From positions 248,001 to 312,000 of the forward strand of contig NZ_BMKK01000003.1 in assembly GCF_014644295.1 (NCBI RefSeq): 64,000 bases of DNA, in the 5' to 3' direction. This document shows positions 42,101 to 51,519 of this stretch, piece after piece. A model generated the notes under the pieces. That model worked only from the letters and a program-made list of their open reading frames with translations, did no database searches and had not been told where the DNA came from. How positions within the stretch are numbered: position 1 is the first letter of the stretch; each line of letters begins with the position of its first letter. The translations under genes and the position numbers were made by a program. This DNA is from Emticicia aquatilis (GTDB taxonomy: Bacteria; Bacteroidota; Bacteroidia; Cytophagales; Spirosomataceae).

Positions 42101-43429
42101 ATGATAATCCTTGTTGTATTTTTGGCGATAGCCTTCATTGTTGTTTCTTCTACTTGGTTCAAACTTCACCCTTTAGCGGGCTTACTTTTGGCGGCTTTAG
42201 GCGTTGGTATTTTTGCAGGTCTGCCGATTGATAAATTGGCCGAAACAATCGGAAAAGGCTTCGGAGAATTGATGTCGAAAATTGGCTTGATGGTTATTTT
42301 GGGCTGCGTGATTGGGGCTATTTTGGATAAATCAGGGGCAGCAATAAAAGTTGCGGATGTTATTCTGAAACTTTTTGGTGAAAAATATCCTGCCTTTGCG
42401 ATGTCGGTCATTGGAGCGATTGTCGGTATTCCAGTTTTTTGCGATTCGGGTTTTATCATTTTAGCAAAACTTAATAAAATCGTAGCAAAAAAAGTAAATC
42501 GGCCACTCGGAACGATTGCTATTGCTCTTTCGGGTGGACTTTTCGCTACGCATACGCTCGTACCACCCACGCCTGGCCCACTTTCGGCGGCAGGAAATTT
42601 GTATCTAACTGATTCGGTCGGACTTGTGATTTTGGTTGGTTTGGTGGTTTCGATTCCGAGTTTATTTGTCTCTACTTGGTTTGCTCAGAAATTTGCGACA
42701 AACGTAGAAATAATCGAAGATAACGATTTGGAAATCAGCGAAGTAAAGAGCAACAATTTGCCCGCTTGGAAAGCATTTATGCCAATTTTATTGCCGATTT
42801 TATTGATTGCTTTTGCATCTTTTGCCAAAATCTCACACGTTTTCAGCGAAGAAGTTTTGCATTGGTTAAGTTTTCTTGGAAGCCCACTGGTATCGTTTTT
42901 ATTGGCAATTGGGTTTTCTTACACACTTTTCCCTGAGAAACCTGCTGAAAAATTGTTGACTTGTTTTAAAAGTGGAATTGAACATTGCGGTACAACGCTT
43001 GTATTGGTAGGAGCGGGGGGAGCTTTCGGTGCGATTTTGAAAGAAACTGCTCTAAAAGATATGATTAGCGATTGGCTTTTGGCCAATCAGACATCGGGCG
43101 TGATGTTTTTGGTGATTGCGTTTTTGGTGGCGGCATTTTTCAAAACTGCACAGGGTTCAACCACCACTTCGATGGTGCTTACTTCGGGCATTTTAGAACC
43201 GCTCACCACCACCGTAGGTTTCACCGAACCGCTCGACCTTACGCTTTTAGTAATGGCCGTTGGTAGCGGAGCAATGACCGTTTCACATGCCAACGATGCT
43301 TGGTTTTGGGTGGTTTCGCAGTTTACTGGCCTCAACCAACGAGATGCCTATCGCACCCACACATTGCTTTCTGGCTTGCAAGGAATTGTGAGCTTGATTG
43401 TGGTTTGTTTGATATATTTGATATTTTGA
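42101..43429 (+). CDS. GntP-family sugar-acid permease
   Basis: 442 residues from ATG 42101; the open frame extends to 42023 but those residues come from repetitive sequence. About 12 hydrophobic segments and family motifs: HPLAGLLLAALGVGIFAGLP, GIPVFCDSGFIILA, HTLVPPTPGPLSAAGNL and GSGAMTVSHANDAWFW. GntP carriers import gluconate and related acids with protons. Third gene of the ATP-grasp/GS-like/permease cluster. Confidence 0.9.
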   Translation: MIILVVFLAIAFIVVSSTWFKLHPLAGLLLAALGVGIFAGLPIDKLAETIGKGFGELMSKIGLMVILGCVIGAILDKSGAAIKVADVILKLFGEKYPAFAMSVIGAIVGIPVFCDSGFIILAKLNKIVAKKVNRPLGTIAIALSGGLFATHTLVPPTPGPLSAAGNLYLTDSVGLVILVGLVVSIPSLFVSTWFAQKFATNVEIIEDNDLEISEVKSNNLPAWKAFMPILLPILLIAFASFAKISHVFSEEVLHWLSFLGSPLVSFLLAIGFSYTLFPEKPAEKLLTCFKSGIEHCGTTLVLVGAGGAFGAILKETALKDMISDWLLANQTSGVMFLVIAFLVAAFFKTAQGSTTTSMVLTSGILEPLTTTVGFTEPLDLTLLVMAVGSGAMTVSHANDAWFWVVSQFTGLNQRDAYRTHTLLSGLQGIVSLIVVCLIYLIF

Positions 43430-43447
43430 GTCTAATTATCTTTAAAA

Positions 43448-43607
43448 ATAAACCACGAAGTGGTTGAACATAAATAGCCGTAGGTGAAACCTGCGGATTA
43501 GTGGAGAAATAAGTTTAACCCTGACAGGGTTGAACTTAAAAGAAACCTCACAATTTTCCATAGGTTTCACCTACGGCTATTCAAGTTTAATCTCTTCGAG
43601 ATTACAA
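43448..43607. repeat. Long inverted repeat, REP/BIME-like
   Basis: AATAGCCGTAGGTGAAACCT (43473-43492) and its exact complement (43562-43581) are 20/20 paired. Inside and around are small palindromes followed by TTGAAC (CCACGAAGTGG, CCCTGACAGGG) and TCTCTTCGAGA. Such strings of small palindromes look like the dispersed intergenic repeats of Cytophagales. Confidence 0.75.
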
Positions 43608-43657
43608 AAAACATCACTAAATGGAAGCTTTTATACTATCAAATTAAAATCTTTTTT

Positions 43658-45991
43658 CTACACATTCAACCAATAAGTCATTTTCAAAATCAATGCTCGG
43701 TTTTTAGGAGTCCATGCTTTGATATAATAATTCGGAATACTTTCGGCAAAATAATTATCGGTATAAACCAAGAAAATATCTGAAACAGGACGGAAACGCC
43801 ACTGTAAACGAGAGTTGATATTCGTATTGTTGGTTTGGGTATTATACTGAAAAAACGTACTGAAAAATACACTTTTCGAGAACGACAACTCAGCACGAGG
43901 CCCGACAAGCCAATATTTTACACTGTTGTATGGCTTCGACATATCAATTTGGGTATAGTTAAAATCAAGGCCAAAAACGCCGTAAGGCTGATAACGATAC
44001 CCGATGCTTCCTTCTAAAAACAAGCTTTTTCCCTCAATTCCTTTGACTTTATTCGTAAAATAATCACCTTTTGTGTAGCTAAATGAACCATTGAGGTCGT
44101 TACGATTACTACTTGTATAACCAAAACTTATAAAGTTTGAGCGATAATCTCCCACAGGCAGTTCAACCACATTTTTGAAGTTATCAGGGTTTGGATTATC
44201 GCTGGCATTGGTGGGGTCGAAAGAAGCAAATAAATGCGTAAAACTCCAGCCTTTTGCCAAATACACCTCCGAACCAGCCGAATTATTAGCGAAAAGAAAA
44301 ACGTTGGTTTCTCCGTCAAGACGTTTGCCTTTTAAGTCGAAAACGTCACTTCCTTCAGTACCGATTCCGTAGGCATTGATGTATTTGGCCACTTTTTTCG
44401 ATTTCGGATTCAGAATAATATTTGCTGGGCGGTATATTTGCCAAATGCCCGTACGTGGCACAAAACCCACATCTGCACGATAGTTTTCGCCGATACGTTG
44501 CACACCTAAGTTCAATTCAACATTTGGATGGCTATACCCCATAAAGTGGGCGGCACTTCCTGCATCTTTCTTGTTTTCAGGCGAAAAAGATTGATGATAA
44601 TAACTTTCAGACTGAAAACGGCTATCTTTTGAGTAATAATTAAACTCTAATCCACCGACTCGATTAAATTTTCGGTAACCCGCCGTTTGTTCGGCGGTTA
44701 GATTACTGAAATCATTTTCTTTATTAACAAAAATTCCTCCGAGCGTAGAGCGATTCAAGAGTTTTCGTTGCACAACTGCCACCGAATAATTGGCCGCTGG
44801 TAAATATTTATCTTCACCGAAATTTACTTTGCGGGTTTGCATATTCATTACTCCAATTCGCCAATCGTCGTTGAGTTTTCCGCTGAGTCTTGCACCTGCC
44901 AAAATCGGTACTCGTTGTGTATTTCCTGTATTTGGATTTCGAGTAATACCGATACGACGTGAGAAAAACGGACGAGTATCAGGAAAACCAAATGTGCCAA
45001 AAAGGTCGTTATTTTCAAGGAAAAACTGACGTCTTTCGGGGAAAAATAGTTCAAAACGGCTGAGGTTTGTTACTTGTTTGTCAACTTCAACTTGTGAAAA
45101 ATCGGGATTGACTGTTAAGTCTAAATTTAGTGATGGTGTGACCGCAATTTTGGCGTCCATGCCCACACCAGCAGGGAAATTAGAGGTCGTTGGTAGGGCT
45201 TTTAAGTCACTTTCATTGCGTGGAAAATCCTTTTCGGTTGCCACCGATACAAACGGAATCAACGAAACATTAGCCCCAGGTTTTGGCGGGTTTTCGTCCC
45301 AAATCATGTTTCCTGCAAAAGCCAAGTTGGCTGGTCTAAAATTACGTGGAACTGGTCGCCAAGTCGAGATTTCATTTTTTTTCAGCACATTCCTCCCAAA
45401 ATTTACACGCCAAGTATTTTGTCCTTCAGTTACTTTATAGCGTAAAGTTTTAAAAGGAATCGCCATTTCTACGACCCAAAAATCATCGTGCTGTTTTACC
45501 TGAGAGTACCACTTATTATCCCAAAAGTTAGACGTTTCTTCTCCGTTAAAAATCAATCCTTCACGTTGCACACCGTAAGGGTTAGTAGCAAACTGAAAAC
45601 CATTGAGTTTATCTTTGAAGGTGTCAAAATTGACCGTAAATACATCGCTTGTACCTCCCTCAAAATCACGTTTCAATGACGCAACCGTGTAGAGGCTACG
45701 GGGTTCGTAGCAGACAGCACCAACGTAAATAAAATTATCATCAAAAAGGACTTTTACTTCGGTTTGAAGTTGAGCAAAAGAAGAATCATACGGTCGATTC
45801 AGAAAGAAGTTTTTGGCAACTTCGGCAGTTTTCCAAGAATCTTCGTCGAGCAGCCCATCTAATTTGATGGGAGTTGTTGATTTTTTGATGTGAATATTAT
45901 ATTTGTCTTCGTCCTGAGTTTTTGAGTCCTGAGCAAATAATAAGTTCATTCCCAATAGGATTGCCCCTACGGTAAAGTAAAGTTTTTTCAT
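43658..45991 (-). CDS. DUF5916-type outer membrane protein with CBM9-like domain
   Basis: 777 residues from ATG 45991, whose product starts with a signal peptide (LYFTVGAILLGMNLLFAQ). The open frame continues to 46162 but that would overlap the next gene. An N-terminal CBM9-like beta domain (about 30-240, PIKLDGLLDEDSWKTAE) is followed by a large beta-barrel-like part (DLTVNPDFSQVEVDKQ, LFFPERRQFFLENNDLFG) typical of DUF5916. It may bind carbohydrate-like ligands at the outer membrane. Ligand unknown. Confidence 0.85.
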   Translation of the reverse strand: MKKLYFTVGAILLGMNLLFAQDSKTQDEDKYNIHIKKSTTPIKLDGLLDEDSWKTAEVAKNFFLNRPYDSSFAQLQTEVKVLFDDNFIYVGAVCYEPRSLYTVASLKRDFEGGTSDVFTVNFDTFKDKLNGFQFATNPYGVQREGLIFNGEETSNFWDNKWYSQVKQHDDFWVVEMAIPFKTLRYKVTEGQNTWRVNFGRNVLKKNEISTWRPVPRNFRPANLAFAGNMIWDENPPKPGANVSLIPFVSVATEKDFPRNESDLKALPTTSNFPAGVGMDAKIAVTPSLNLDLTVNPDFSQVEVDKQVTNLSRFELFFPERRQFFLENNDLFGTFGFPDTRPFFSRRIGITRNPNTGNTQRVPILAGARLSGKLNDDWRIGVMNMQTRKVNFGEDKYLPAANYSVAVVQRKLLNRSTLGGIFVNKENDFSNLTAEQTAGYRKFNRVGGLEFNYYSKDSRFQSESYYHQSFSPENKKDAGSAAHFMGYSHPNVELNLGVQRIGENYRADVGFVPRTGIWQIYRPANIILNPKSKKVAKYINAYGIGTEGSDVFDLKGKRLDGETNVFLFANNSAGSEVYLAKGWSFTHLFASFDPTNASDNPNPDNFKNVVELPVGDYRSNFISFGYTSSNRNDLNGSFSYTKGDYFTNKVKGIEGKSLFLEGSIGYRYQPYGVFGLDFNYTQIDMSKPYNSVKYWLVGPRAELSFSKSVFFSTFFQYNTQTNNTNINSRLQWRFRPVSDIFLVYTDNYFAESIPNYYIKAWTPKNRALILKMTYWLNV

Positions 45992-46065
45992 AAAGAATTT
46001 TAGAAATTGTAGTTTGTTGCTTTTAAAACAGACACATAAAAGTACGAAAAAGTTGCAAAAATGCT

Positions 46066-47019
46066 TTAAATCATTCCTTTTGGAGTCTTTCCTTGCTGAA
46101 ATGCCACGATATTTTCTACCACACCTTTCAACAATTCTTTGCGTGCATTTACACCTGCCCACGCAATATGTGGTGTAATAATGGTGTTTTTGGCTGTCAA
46201 TAAAGGATTGGTTTTAATAGGTGGCTCAACTGAAAGCACGTCAAGTCCAGCACCTGCAATCACGCCTGCATTGAGAGCATCAGCCAAGTCTTGTTCGTGA
46301 ATTAATCCACCCCTTGAAGTGTTTATCAAAATCGCAGATGATTTCATTAAAGTTAATCTTTCTTTGTTGATAAACTGTTGATTATCATGTGTTAATGGGC
46401 AATGTAGTGAAATGAAATCGCATTCTTGAAATATTTGTTCTTGGCTACAAAGTTGCACATCGGTCATCCCGCCCGAGGTCAAATCACGCTTGTTTGCCAA
46501 AACCTTCATGCCAAATCCTAAGCCAATATTGGCTACTTTTTTGCCAATATCACCCAAGCCTATGATGCCCAAAGTTTTTCCTTCGAGTTCGACCAAAGGC
46601 GAATGATAAAAACAAAAATCAGGGCAAGAAGTCCATGTATTTTCTATGTTTTGGGCGTGTTCGGCTACTCGATTCGTAAAACCTAAAATCAGCGAAAACA
46701 CTAATTGAGCTACCGATGCCGAGCTATATCCACGCACATTAGCTACTATAATTCCACGAGCCTTAGCCGCTTCAATGTCAATGATATTATAGCCAGTTGC
46801 TACCACTCCAATATATTTTAGATTGGGTAATTGGCTGATAGTCTGTGCATTAAGCGGACATTTATTGGTCAGTATTATTTCTGCATCTTTTGCTCGCTCA
46901 ATAATTTGGTCGGGTGAAGTGCGGTCATACAATGTAATATTTCCGAGCGTATTTAATATAGAAAGGTCTAAATCATTGAGCGGATTTAGGGTGTAGGCAT
47001 CAAGAAAAACGATGTTCAT
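46066..47019 (-). CDS. D-2-hydroxyacid dehydrogenase
   Basis: 317 residues. NAD-binding motif GIIGLGDIGKKVANIGLGFG (about 148-167), catalytic Arg in INTSRGGLIHE, Glu in LSVEPP and His in ITPHIAWAG. These enzymes reduce 2-oxoacids such as hydroxypyruvate or glyoxylate. Follows the two-component operon by 12 bp on the same strand and may be co-transcribed. Substrate unknown. Confidence 0.9.
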   Translation of the reverse strand: MNIVFLDAYTLNPLNDLDLSILNTLGNITLYDRTSPDQIIERAKDAEIILTNKCPLNAQTISQLPNLKYIGVVATGYNIIDIEAAKARGIIVANVRGYSSASVAQLVFSLILGFTNRVAEHAQNIENTWTSCPDFCFYHSPLVELEGKTLGIIGLGDIGKKVANIGLGFGMKVLANKRDLTSGGMTDVQLCSQEQIFQECDFISLHCPLTHDNQQFINKERLTLMKSSAILINTSRGGLIHEQDLADALNAGVIAGAGLDVLSVEPPIKTNPLLTAKNTIITPHIAWAGVNARKELLKGVVENIVAFQQGKTPKGMI

Positions 47020-47031
47020 TGCTAAGGTTGA

Positions 47032-47661
47032 TTAAGATAATCCATTTTCAATGGCAAATTTAACCAAATCGGCTGGTTTATTGATGCCTAATTTTAAGTT
47101 GATATTATTGCGATGAGTTTTTACGGTGGCAATGCTTAGAAATAATTTATCGGCAACTTCTTCATTTGTATAGCTTTTTCCGATGAGTCCAATGATTTCG
47201 ATTTCTCGCTTAGTTAGCTGAAATTGTTTCATAAAAAAATCATCGGTATGCTGGTTATTTGTGGTGCTTTTGGTGAGTTTTGGGTCATAATATTTTTTAT
47301 CACTCATCACCGATTCAATCGCCATGATGACTTCATCAACGCCAGAGTTTTTTAAAATATATCCCTGAACGCCCATTTTCTGACAGTCTTCAACAAATTT
47401 TCGGTCGTTATACATCGTCAGAATAATCACTTTTAGGCTCGGATGATGTTGCATGATTTGAGCCGCAACTTCCAAACCATTGAGATGCGGCATATTTATA
47501 TCAAGCAAAACCACATTAGGAGATAGCCGATGAATGGCATCCATCACGTCTTTTCCAGTAAAAACTTGTCCAACTATTTGAATATTATCTTCGGGCGAAA
47601 GCATCATTTTGATTCCATCGTTGAATAATTGGTGGTCGTCGGCTATTAATATTTTTATCAT
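47032..47661 (-). CDS. NarL/FixJ-type response regulator
   Basis: 209 residues. Receiver domain with ILIADDHQLFNDG (acidic pocket), VVLLDINMPHLNG (phospho-Asp), LTMYND and YILKNSG (Lys). The LuxR HTH has LTKREIEIIGLIGKS and SIATVKTHRNNI. It lies last after three sensor kinases, so it is probably their shared partner. Expected to activate from sites with AATACAAACAAG-type palindromes (inference). Confidence 0.9.
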   Translation of the reverse strand: MIKILIADDHQLFNDGIKMMLSPEDNIQIVGQVFTGKDVMDAIHRLSPNVVLLDINMPHLNGLEVAAQIMQHHPSLKVIILTMYNDRKFVEDCQKMGVQGYILKNSGVDEVIMAIESVMSDKKYYDPKLTKSTTNNQHTDDFFMKQFQLTKREIEIIGLIGKSYTNEEVADKLFLSIATVKTHRNNINLKLGINKPADLVKFAIENGLS

Positions 47662-47745
47662 GTTTTATTGGCTATTTGAAATCATAGATAATGTTTGTAA
47701 TTAATTTATAGTCAATTAATTATGTTGCATAAGTGCTAAAAGTTA

Positions 47746-49590
47746 TTAACTAAAAGGTATCTCCACAATTACCGTTACACCACTATCATTTACATCCAGA
47801 TTGAGCGTTCCGTTGATAAAGTTTACTTTCGATTCGAGGTTATTATACATGGGTTTTCCGCTACCATCATCTTCCGAAATTAGTGTTAATTTTTCTTCAT
47901 CATAAATCAATTGTAAAGTGGCATTTGTGGCAAACGAATTTTTTAAAATATCATTGATAAGTTCGGAGGCGATTCTGAAAATCTGGATTTCTACGGCCGA
48001 ACTCAACCTTTTTTCTTTGCCAACAACCACATATTCAAAATGAATATCGCTGGTTTCGGATACTTTATCAATGGTTTCGGCGAGAGATTTTGATAAACCT
48101 AATTGAGCAAAGTTTTTAGGCATCAAGTTGTGCGAAACGTTTCTTAGGTTTTCAACTGCTCGCTCTAAAAGTTTTCGTGCTTCCGAAATTATCGGATATT
48201 TTTCTTTGACTTCGGCTTTCCGCGTGATACTCGAAATATAACCGATTGCCGTCGAGAGAATCGCTCCGACATCATCGTACAGGTCTTCGGCAATCCGATT
48301 TCGTTCGATTTCAAGAGCATCAATAATTTTCTGCGACTGTGCCTGTTCGTGTTGGTGAAGTGTGGTCAAAAGTTCTTCATTTTGCGTGCGAAATTTACTG
48401 AATCCAAAATACAGAACTCCCAAAGAAAGAATAATTAAATCGAATAGAAAATTGTATAAAACTACCGATAAACTATCAAATTCAAAGAGTTTGAGTGCCA
48501 CATTTAAGAGATAAATCAATAAAATTAATGATTTGAAAAGCGTTACGGCTGCTAAAAAAAGTATGATTTTTTCACGTTTTTTGATACGTTCAACAACACT
48601 AATAATGCCCAATGGAATGACTATAAAGTCGAAGAAAAGTGACAATAAGAGCATAATACCGAAGAAATGCTGCGGAATTATGTCTAAAATCAATACGATG
48701 ATACTGATAACCAGCGAGCCAATGATAAACGATTGGATTTTTTTTACGAAGTGAAAAATACGGCTATTTTGGGCAGTTTGACCGATGAATTGTTGCATAA
48801 AATACAACTGAAATAATACCACGAGCCACGATGAAAATGTTTGTGGATAATAACCATTAATATCGGGAAAATTCGGCCATAAATACTGAAAACTCAGCCC
48901 AGTGGCGGCCCCAATATGAAAAGCTCCCGTGAGGATAATCATCATAAACCAGCCGTAAACAATATCTTTGGTGGCAAACCAAACTACGGCATTGAGTAGC
49001 AATACAATCAGCGTTAAGCCAAATAAAATTCCCCAATTTAGGTAACTTTTTCGGTCATTTTCTTCAAATTTATCGGCTTGCCAAAGCTGAATTTTATAAG
49101 TCAAAGCTTCATAGCGTTTTTCGGCCATGATGTAATAAATGGCCGTTTCGTTGGGTTTGAGCGATAGCTGGCAAACAAAATTTCGATTTGGGAAACCTCT
49201 GCTCTCAAATTTTAGAGCATCGCCTGTGTGTATTTTTTTCGTGAGTGAATCAGTTCTAAATTCATAAATATCAAGATGATTAATTCTTGGATTTACGACT
49301 TCGATAAAATAGTTAATTGTTTGGTCATCAGTATTTTGCAATTTGAACTTTACCCAATGATTAGATGGTGAATTACCGACATTTACCTTTTCGTTTTTCA
49401 GTAATTCAAAGTTTTTTTGTTGGATGTTTCGCTCAGTAAGTTGGTTGGTTTTATCTTCAAAATGATACAAATACCCCTTTAAAGAAAACGTTCCTTCGGG
49501 CTTTAATTCAAGCGAGCGGATTATTTCCTGCGATTGTACGGAACTTGAAATTAGCACCGCAAAAAAGATATTTAGTAGTTTTTTGAACAT
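47746..49590 (-). CDS. 7TMR-DISM sensor kinase, degenerate (HK1)
   Basis: 614 residues from ATG 49590 (MFKKLLNIF). A DISMED2-like extracellular domain (about 30-170), seven membrane helices and a HisKA_3/HATPase half. The dimerisation box reads IAEDLYDDVGA: the phospho-accepting His is Tyr (codon at 48277-48279). The ATPase domain keeps the N-box (SELINDIL) and EDDGSGK, but the G2 box (GxGL) is lost. It should not autophosphorylate and may act as an allosteric partner of its paralogues. A palindromic operator lies upstream. Confidence 0.85.
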   Translation of the reverse strand: MFKKLLNIFFAVLISSSVQSQEIIRSLELKPEGTFSLKGYLYHFEDKTNQLTERNIQQKNFELLKNEKVNVGNSPSNHWVKFKLQNTDDQTINYFIEVVNPRINHLDIYEFRTDSLTKKIHTGDALKFESRGFPNRNFVCQLSLKPNETAIYYIMAEKRYEALTYKIQLWQADKFEENDRKSYLNWGILFGLTLIVLLLNAVVWFATKDIVYGWFMMIILTGAFHIGAATGLSFQYLWPNFPDINGYYPQTFSSWLVVLFQLYFMQQFIGQTAQNSRIFHFVKKIQSFIIGSLVISIIVLILDIIPQHFFGIMLLLSLFFDFIVIPLGIISVVERIKKREKIILFLAAVTLFKSLILLIYLLNVALKLFEFDSLSVVLYNFLFDLIILSLGVLYFGFSKFRTQNEELLTTLHQHEQAQSQKIIDALEIERNRIAEDLYDDVGAILSTAIGYISSITRKAEVKEKYPIISEARKLLERAVENLRNVSHNLMPKNFAQLGLSKSLAETIDKVSETSDIHFEYVVVGKEKRLSSAVEIQIFRIASELINDILKNSFATNATLQLIYDEEKLTLISEDDGSGKPMYNNLESKVNFINGTLNLDVNDSGVTVIVEIPFS

Positions 49591-49633
49591 CAACTTGGTT
49601 TCAACTCGCAAAATAGAATAACAGCATTAATTA

Positions 49634-49659
49634 AAAAATACAAACTTGTTTGTATTTTT
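49634..49659 (-). promoter_or_regulatory. Palindromic operator before HK1
   Basis: AAAAATACAAAC and GTTTGTATTTTT arms with a two-base centre. On the minus strand it reads AATACAAACAAGTTTGTATT, matching the sites at 53457, 53567 and 55717. A TTTG lies 45 bp downstream on the minus strand. It can also fold as a hairpin, so a terminator role for the HK2 gene is an alternative. Confidence 0.65.
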
Positions 49660-51519
49660 CTAAATCGGAACATCAATCTTAATCGTCGTTCCTTCTTGGC
49701 TCGAATCAATTTTTACATCACCTTTCAAATATCGGGTTCGTGAATGTAAGTTTTTTACGCCAATTCCGCTCTCAGTATCGTCTAATTTGCTGATTTCAAA
49801 GCCTTTACCGTTATCTTTTACCAGCACGATTAGTTTTTGAGGCTTGTAATCGAAAGAAATTTTTGCCTCCGAAGCACCCGAATGTTTCAGAATATTATTG
49901 ATTAATTCACTTACAATGCGGTAAATCTGCACTTCTTTTTGGGTACTAATTCTTTGTTCTTCGCCTTTTACGGCATAATTAAATGAGACACTTTGTGTTT
50001 GATTAAGTTTTAAAACCAATTCATTGACGCTCTGAATAAGGCCTTTTTCGGCAAATTCGAGAGGAAGAAGGTTTTTTGAAATCTTGTTTAAATCTTGATT
50101 GGCTTTATCAATGAGTTTTAGCGAATCGGTCAATAAAGCTGTTGATTCGAGGTTTTTAATTTGGTTTTGGGCCGCAATTAATTTTTCGCCAACGCCGTTT
50201 TTAAGCATAAAATTTATTTGTTCTCTCTCTGACTCAAGCGAGTCGATTACGCCTTGATTGACTTCCTGTTGAGCTTGGATTAATCTAATTTGTAATTGTT
50301 GGTTTTGGGTATGAGAATTTTGGTAACGAACCGATAAAATATAAGTAAAAAAGATGAGGTCAATCAGAAAAACCCAAAGATAGATAATGTGCGGCTCGGG
50401 AGTTATTAAATCTAATTCTTGGTATTGTTGGAGCAAGTTTTTGATGATTACAAGCACAAAACCCAATAATTGAATCAGAATGGCAATAGAAAAAAAACGT
50501 TTTAGAATATCGTCGGAGCGTAAATGTGCAAAACCAATAATCAAAAACACAATGGTAGCCAATGAAGAAGAAACCGAATGAATCTTGGCACTGAGATTAT
50601 AAAGATTATGAGTTATTGTAGAGCCTGTTAGCTGTAAAATTAGAAAAATACAAAAAAGTGTAAAAAAGAAGTACTTGAAAAACTGTGAAATGTAAAAGAG
50701 TTTTTTGCGGTATTTTTTGAGTTCAAAGAATGCTTGCTGAAACTGAATCATGGCTGGTAAAAATAGCCAAAGAGCTTGTAATAAAGGATTTGGCCGATTG
50801 AAAATCGGAAAATCATACCAAAAAAACTGAAAACCCAGCCCAGCATCAGTGAGCTGTCGGAGCGAAAGACCAAGTATATATAACGTAAACCAAATATAAA
50901 TAGGGTCTTTGGTGAGCCAGCCAAAAATAACATTGAGTACCACAATCAAAAGCACAATGCCGATATAAAACCCCCATAAAAAATAAGTTCGTTGGTCGCT
51001 ATTTTCAAAATCATGGGTATTCCACAACAAAATTTTAGTAACTAAATTTTCTTCTCTTTTGTCGATTTTTAGTAAATAGGTAGCATTTTGGTAAGAATCT
51101 AAGCTGATGGGATAAACAAAAGTCTTGGTTGGCGATGGTCGTTGACTAAATTTTAACCAATCGCCAGTTTTTCCGAGCGAAATAAGTTGGTTGTTTTTCA
51201 GCTCAAATAATTCCAATTCGTTGATTGAATTATTCGTGATTTCGAGTGATAATTCTTTAGGAACAAGTTCAGATTTGAGCTTGAATCTAAACCATTGAAT
51301 GGCTTTTGTATTACCAAAATTGCTTTGGTTGGGTGATATTTTTTCAAATAAATGGCTTATAATCAGCTGATTAGGCAAAGTTGTATTTTGCTGGTCTTGA
51401 AAATGTTCGATTTCGAGAGGCAAAGAATTAATGTTTTTTACAGAATGAAAATGATACCACGAAAACCCAAAGATTGTCGAAATCACCAATAAGAGCAATA
51501 TAATTAGGTTTCGGGTCAT
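49660..51519 (-). CDS. 7TMR-DISM sensor kinase lacking the phospho-His (HK2)
   Basis: 619 residues. Same layout: N-terminal helix, DISMED2-like domain (about 40-165), seven membrane helices, HisKA_3/HATPase. In the position of DLHDDIGA it reads MLKNGVGE, so His is Lys (codon 50200-50202) and the acidic residues are gone. The ATP site looks intact: SELINNILKHSG, VKDNGKGF and SGIGVKNLHSR. It could bind ATP and phosphorylate a paralogue in trans. Four-base overlap with HK3. Confidence 0.85.
   Translation of the reverse strand: MTRNLIILLLLVISTIFGFSWYHFHSVKNINSLPLEIEHFQDQQNTTLPNQLIISHLFEKISPNQSNFGNTKAIQWFRFKLKSELVPKELSLEITNNSINELELFELKNNQLISLGKTGDWLKFSQRPSPTKTFVYPISLDSYQNATYLLKIDKREENLVTKILLWNTHDFENSDQRTYFLWGFYIGIVLLIVVLNVIFGWLTKDPIYIWFTLYILGLSLRQLTDAGLGFQFFWYDFPIFNRPNPLLQALWLFLPAMIQFQQAFFELKKYRKKLFYISQFFKYFFFTLFCIFLILQLTGSTITHNLYNLSAKIHSVSSSLATIVFLIIGFAHLRSDDILKRFFSIAILIQLLGFVLVIIKNLLQQYQELDLITPEPHIIYLWVFLIDLIFFTYILSVRYQNSHTQNQQLQIRLIQAQQEVNQGVIDSLESEREQINFMLKNGVGEKLIAAQNQIKNLESTALLTDSLKLIDKANQDLNKISKNLLPLEFAEKGLIQSVNELVLKLNQTQSVSFNYAVKGEEQRISTQKEVQIYRIVSELINNILKHSGASEAKISFDYKPQKLIVLVKDNGKGFEISKLDDTESGIGVKNLHSRTRYLKGDVKIDSSQEGTTIKIDVPI

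Noticed and set aside
45992-46162. Longer start for the DUF5916-type gene
   Set aside because: It would overlap the D-2-hydroxyacid dehydrogenase gene and delay the signal peptide; ATG 45991 is immediately before it.
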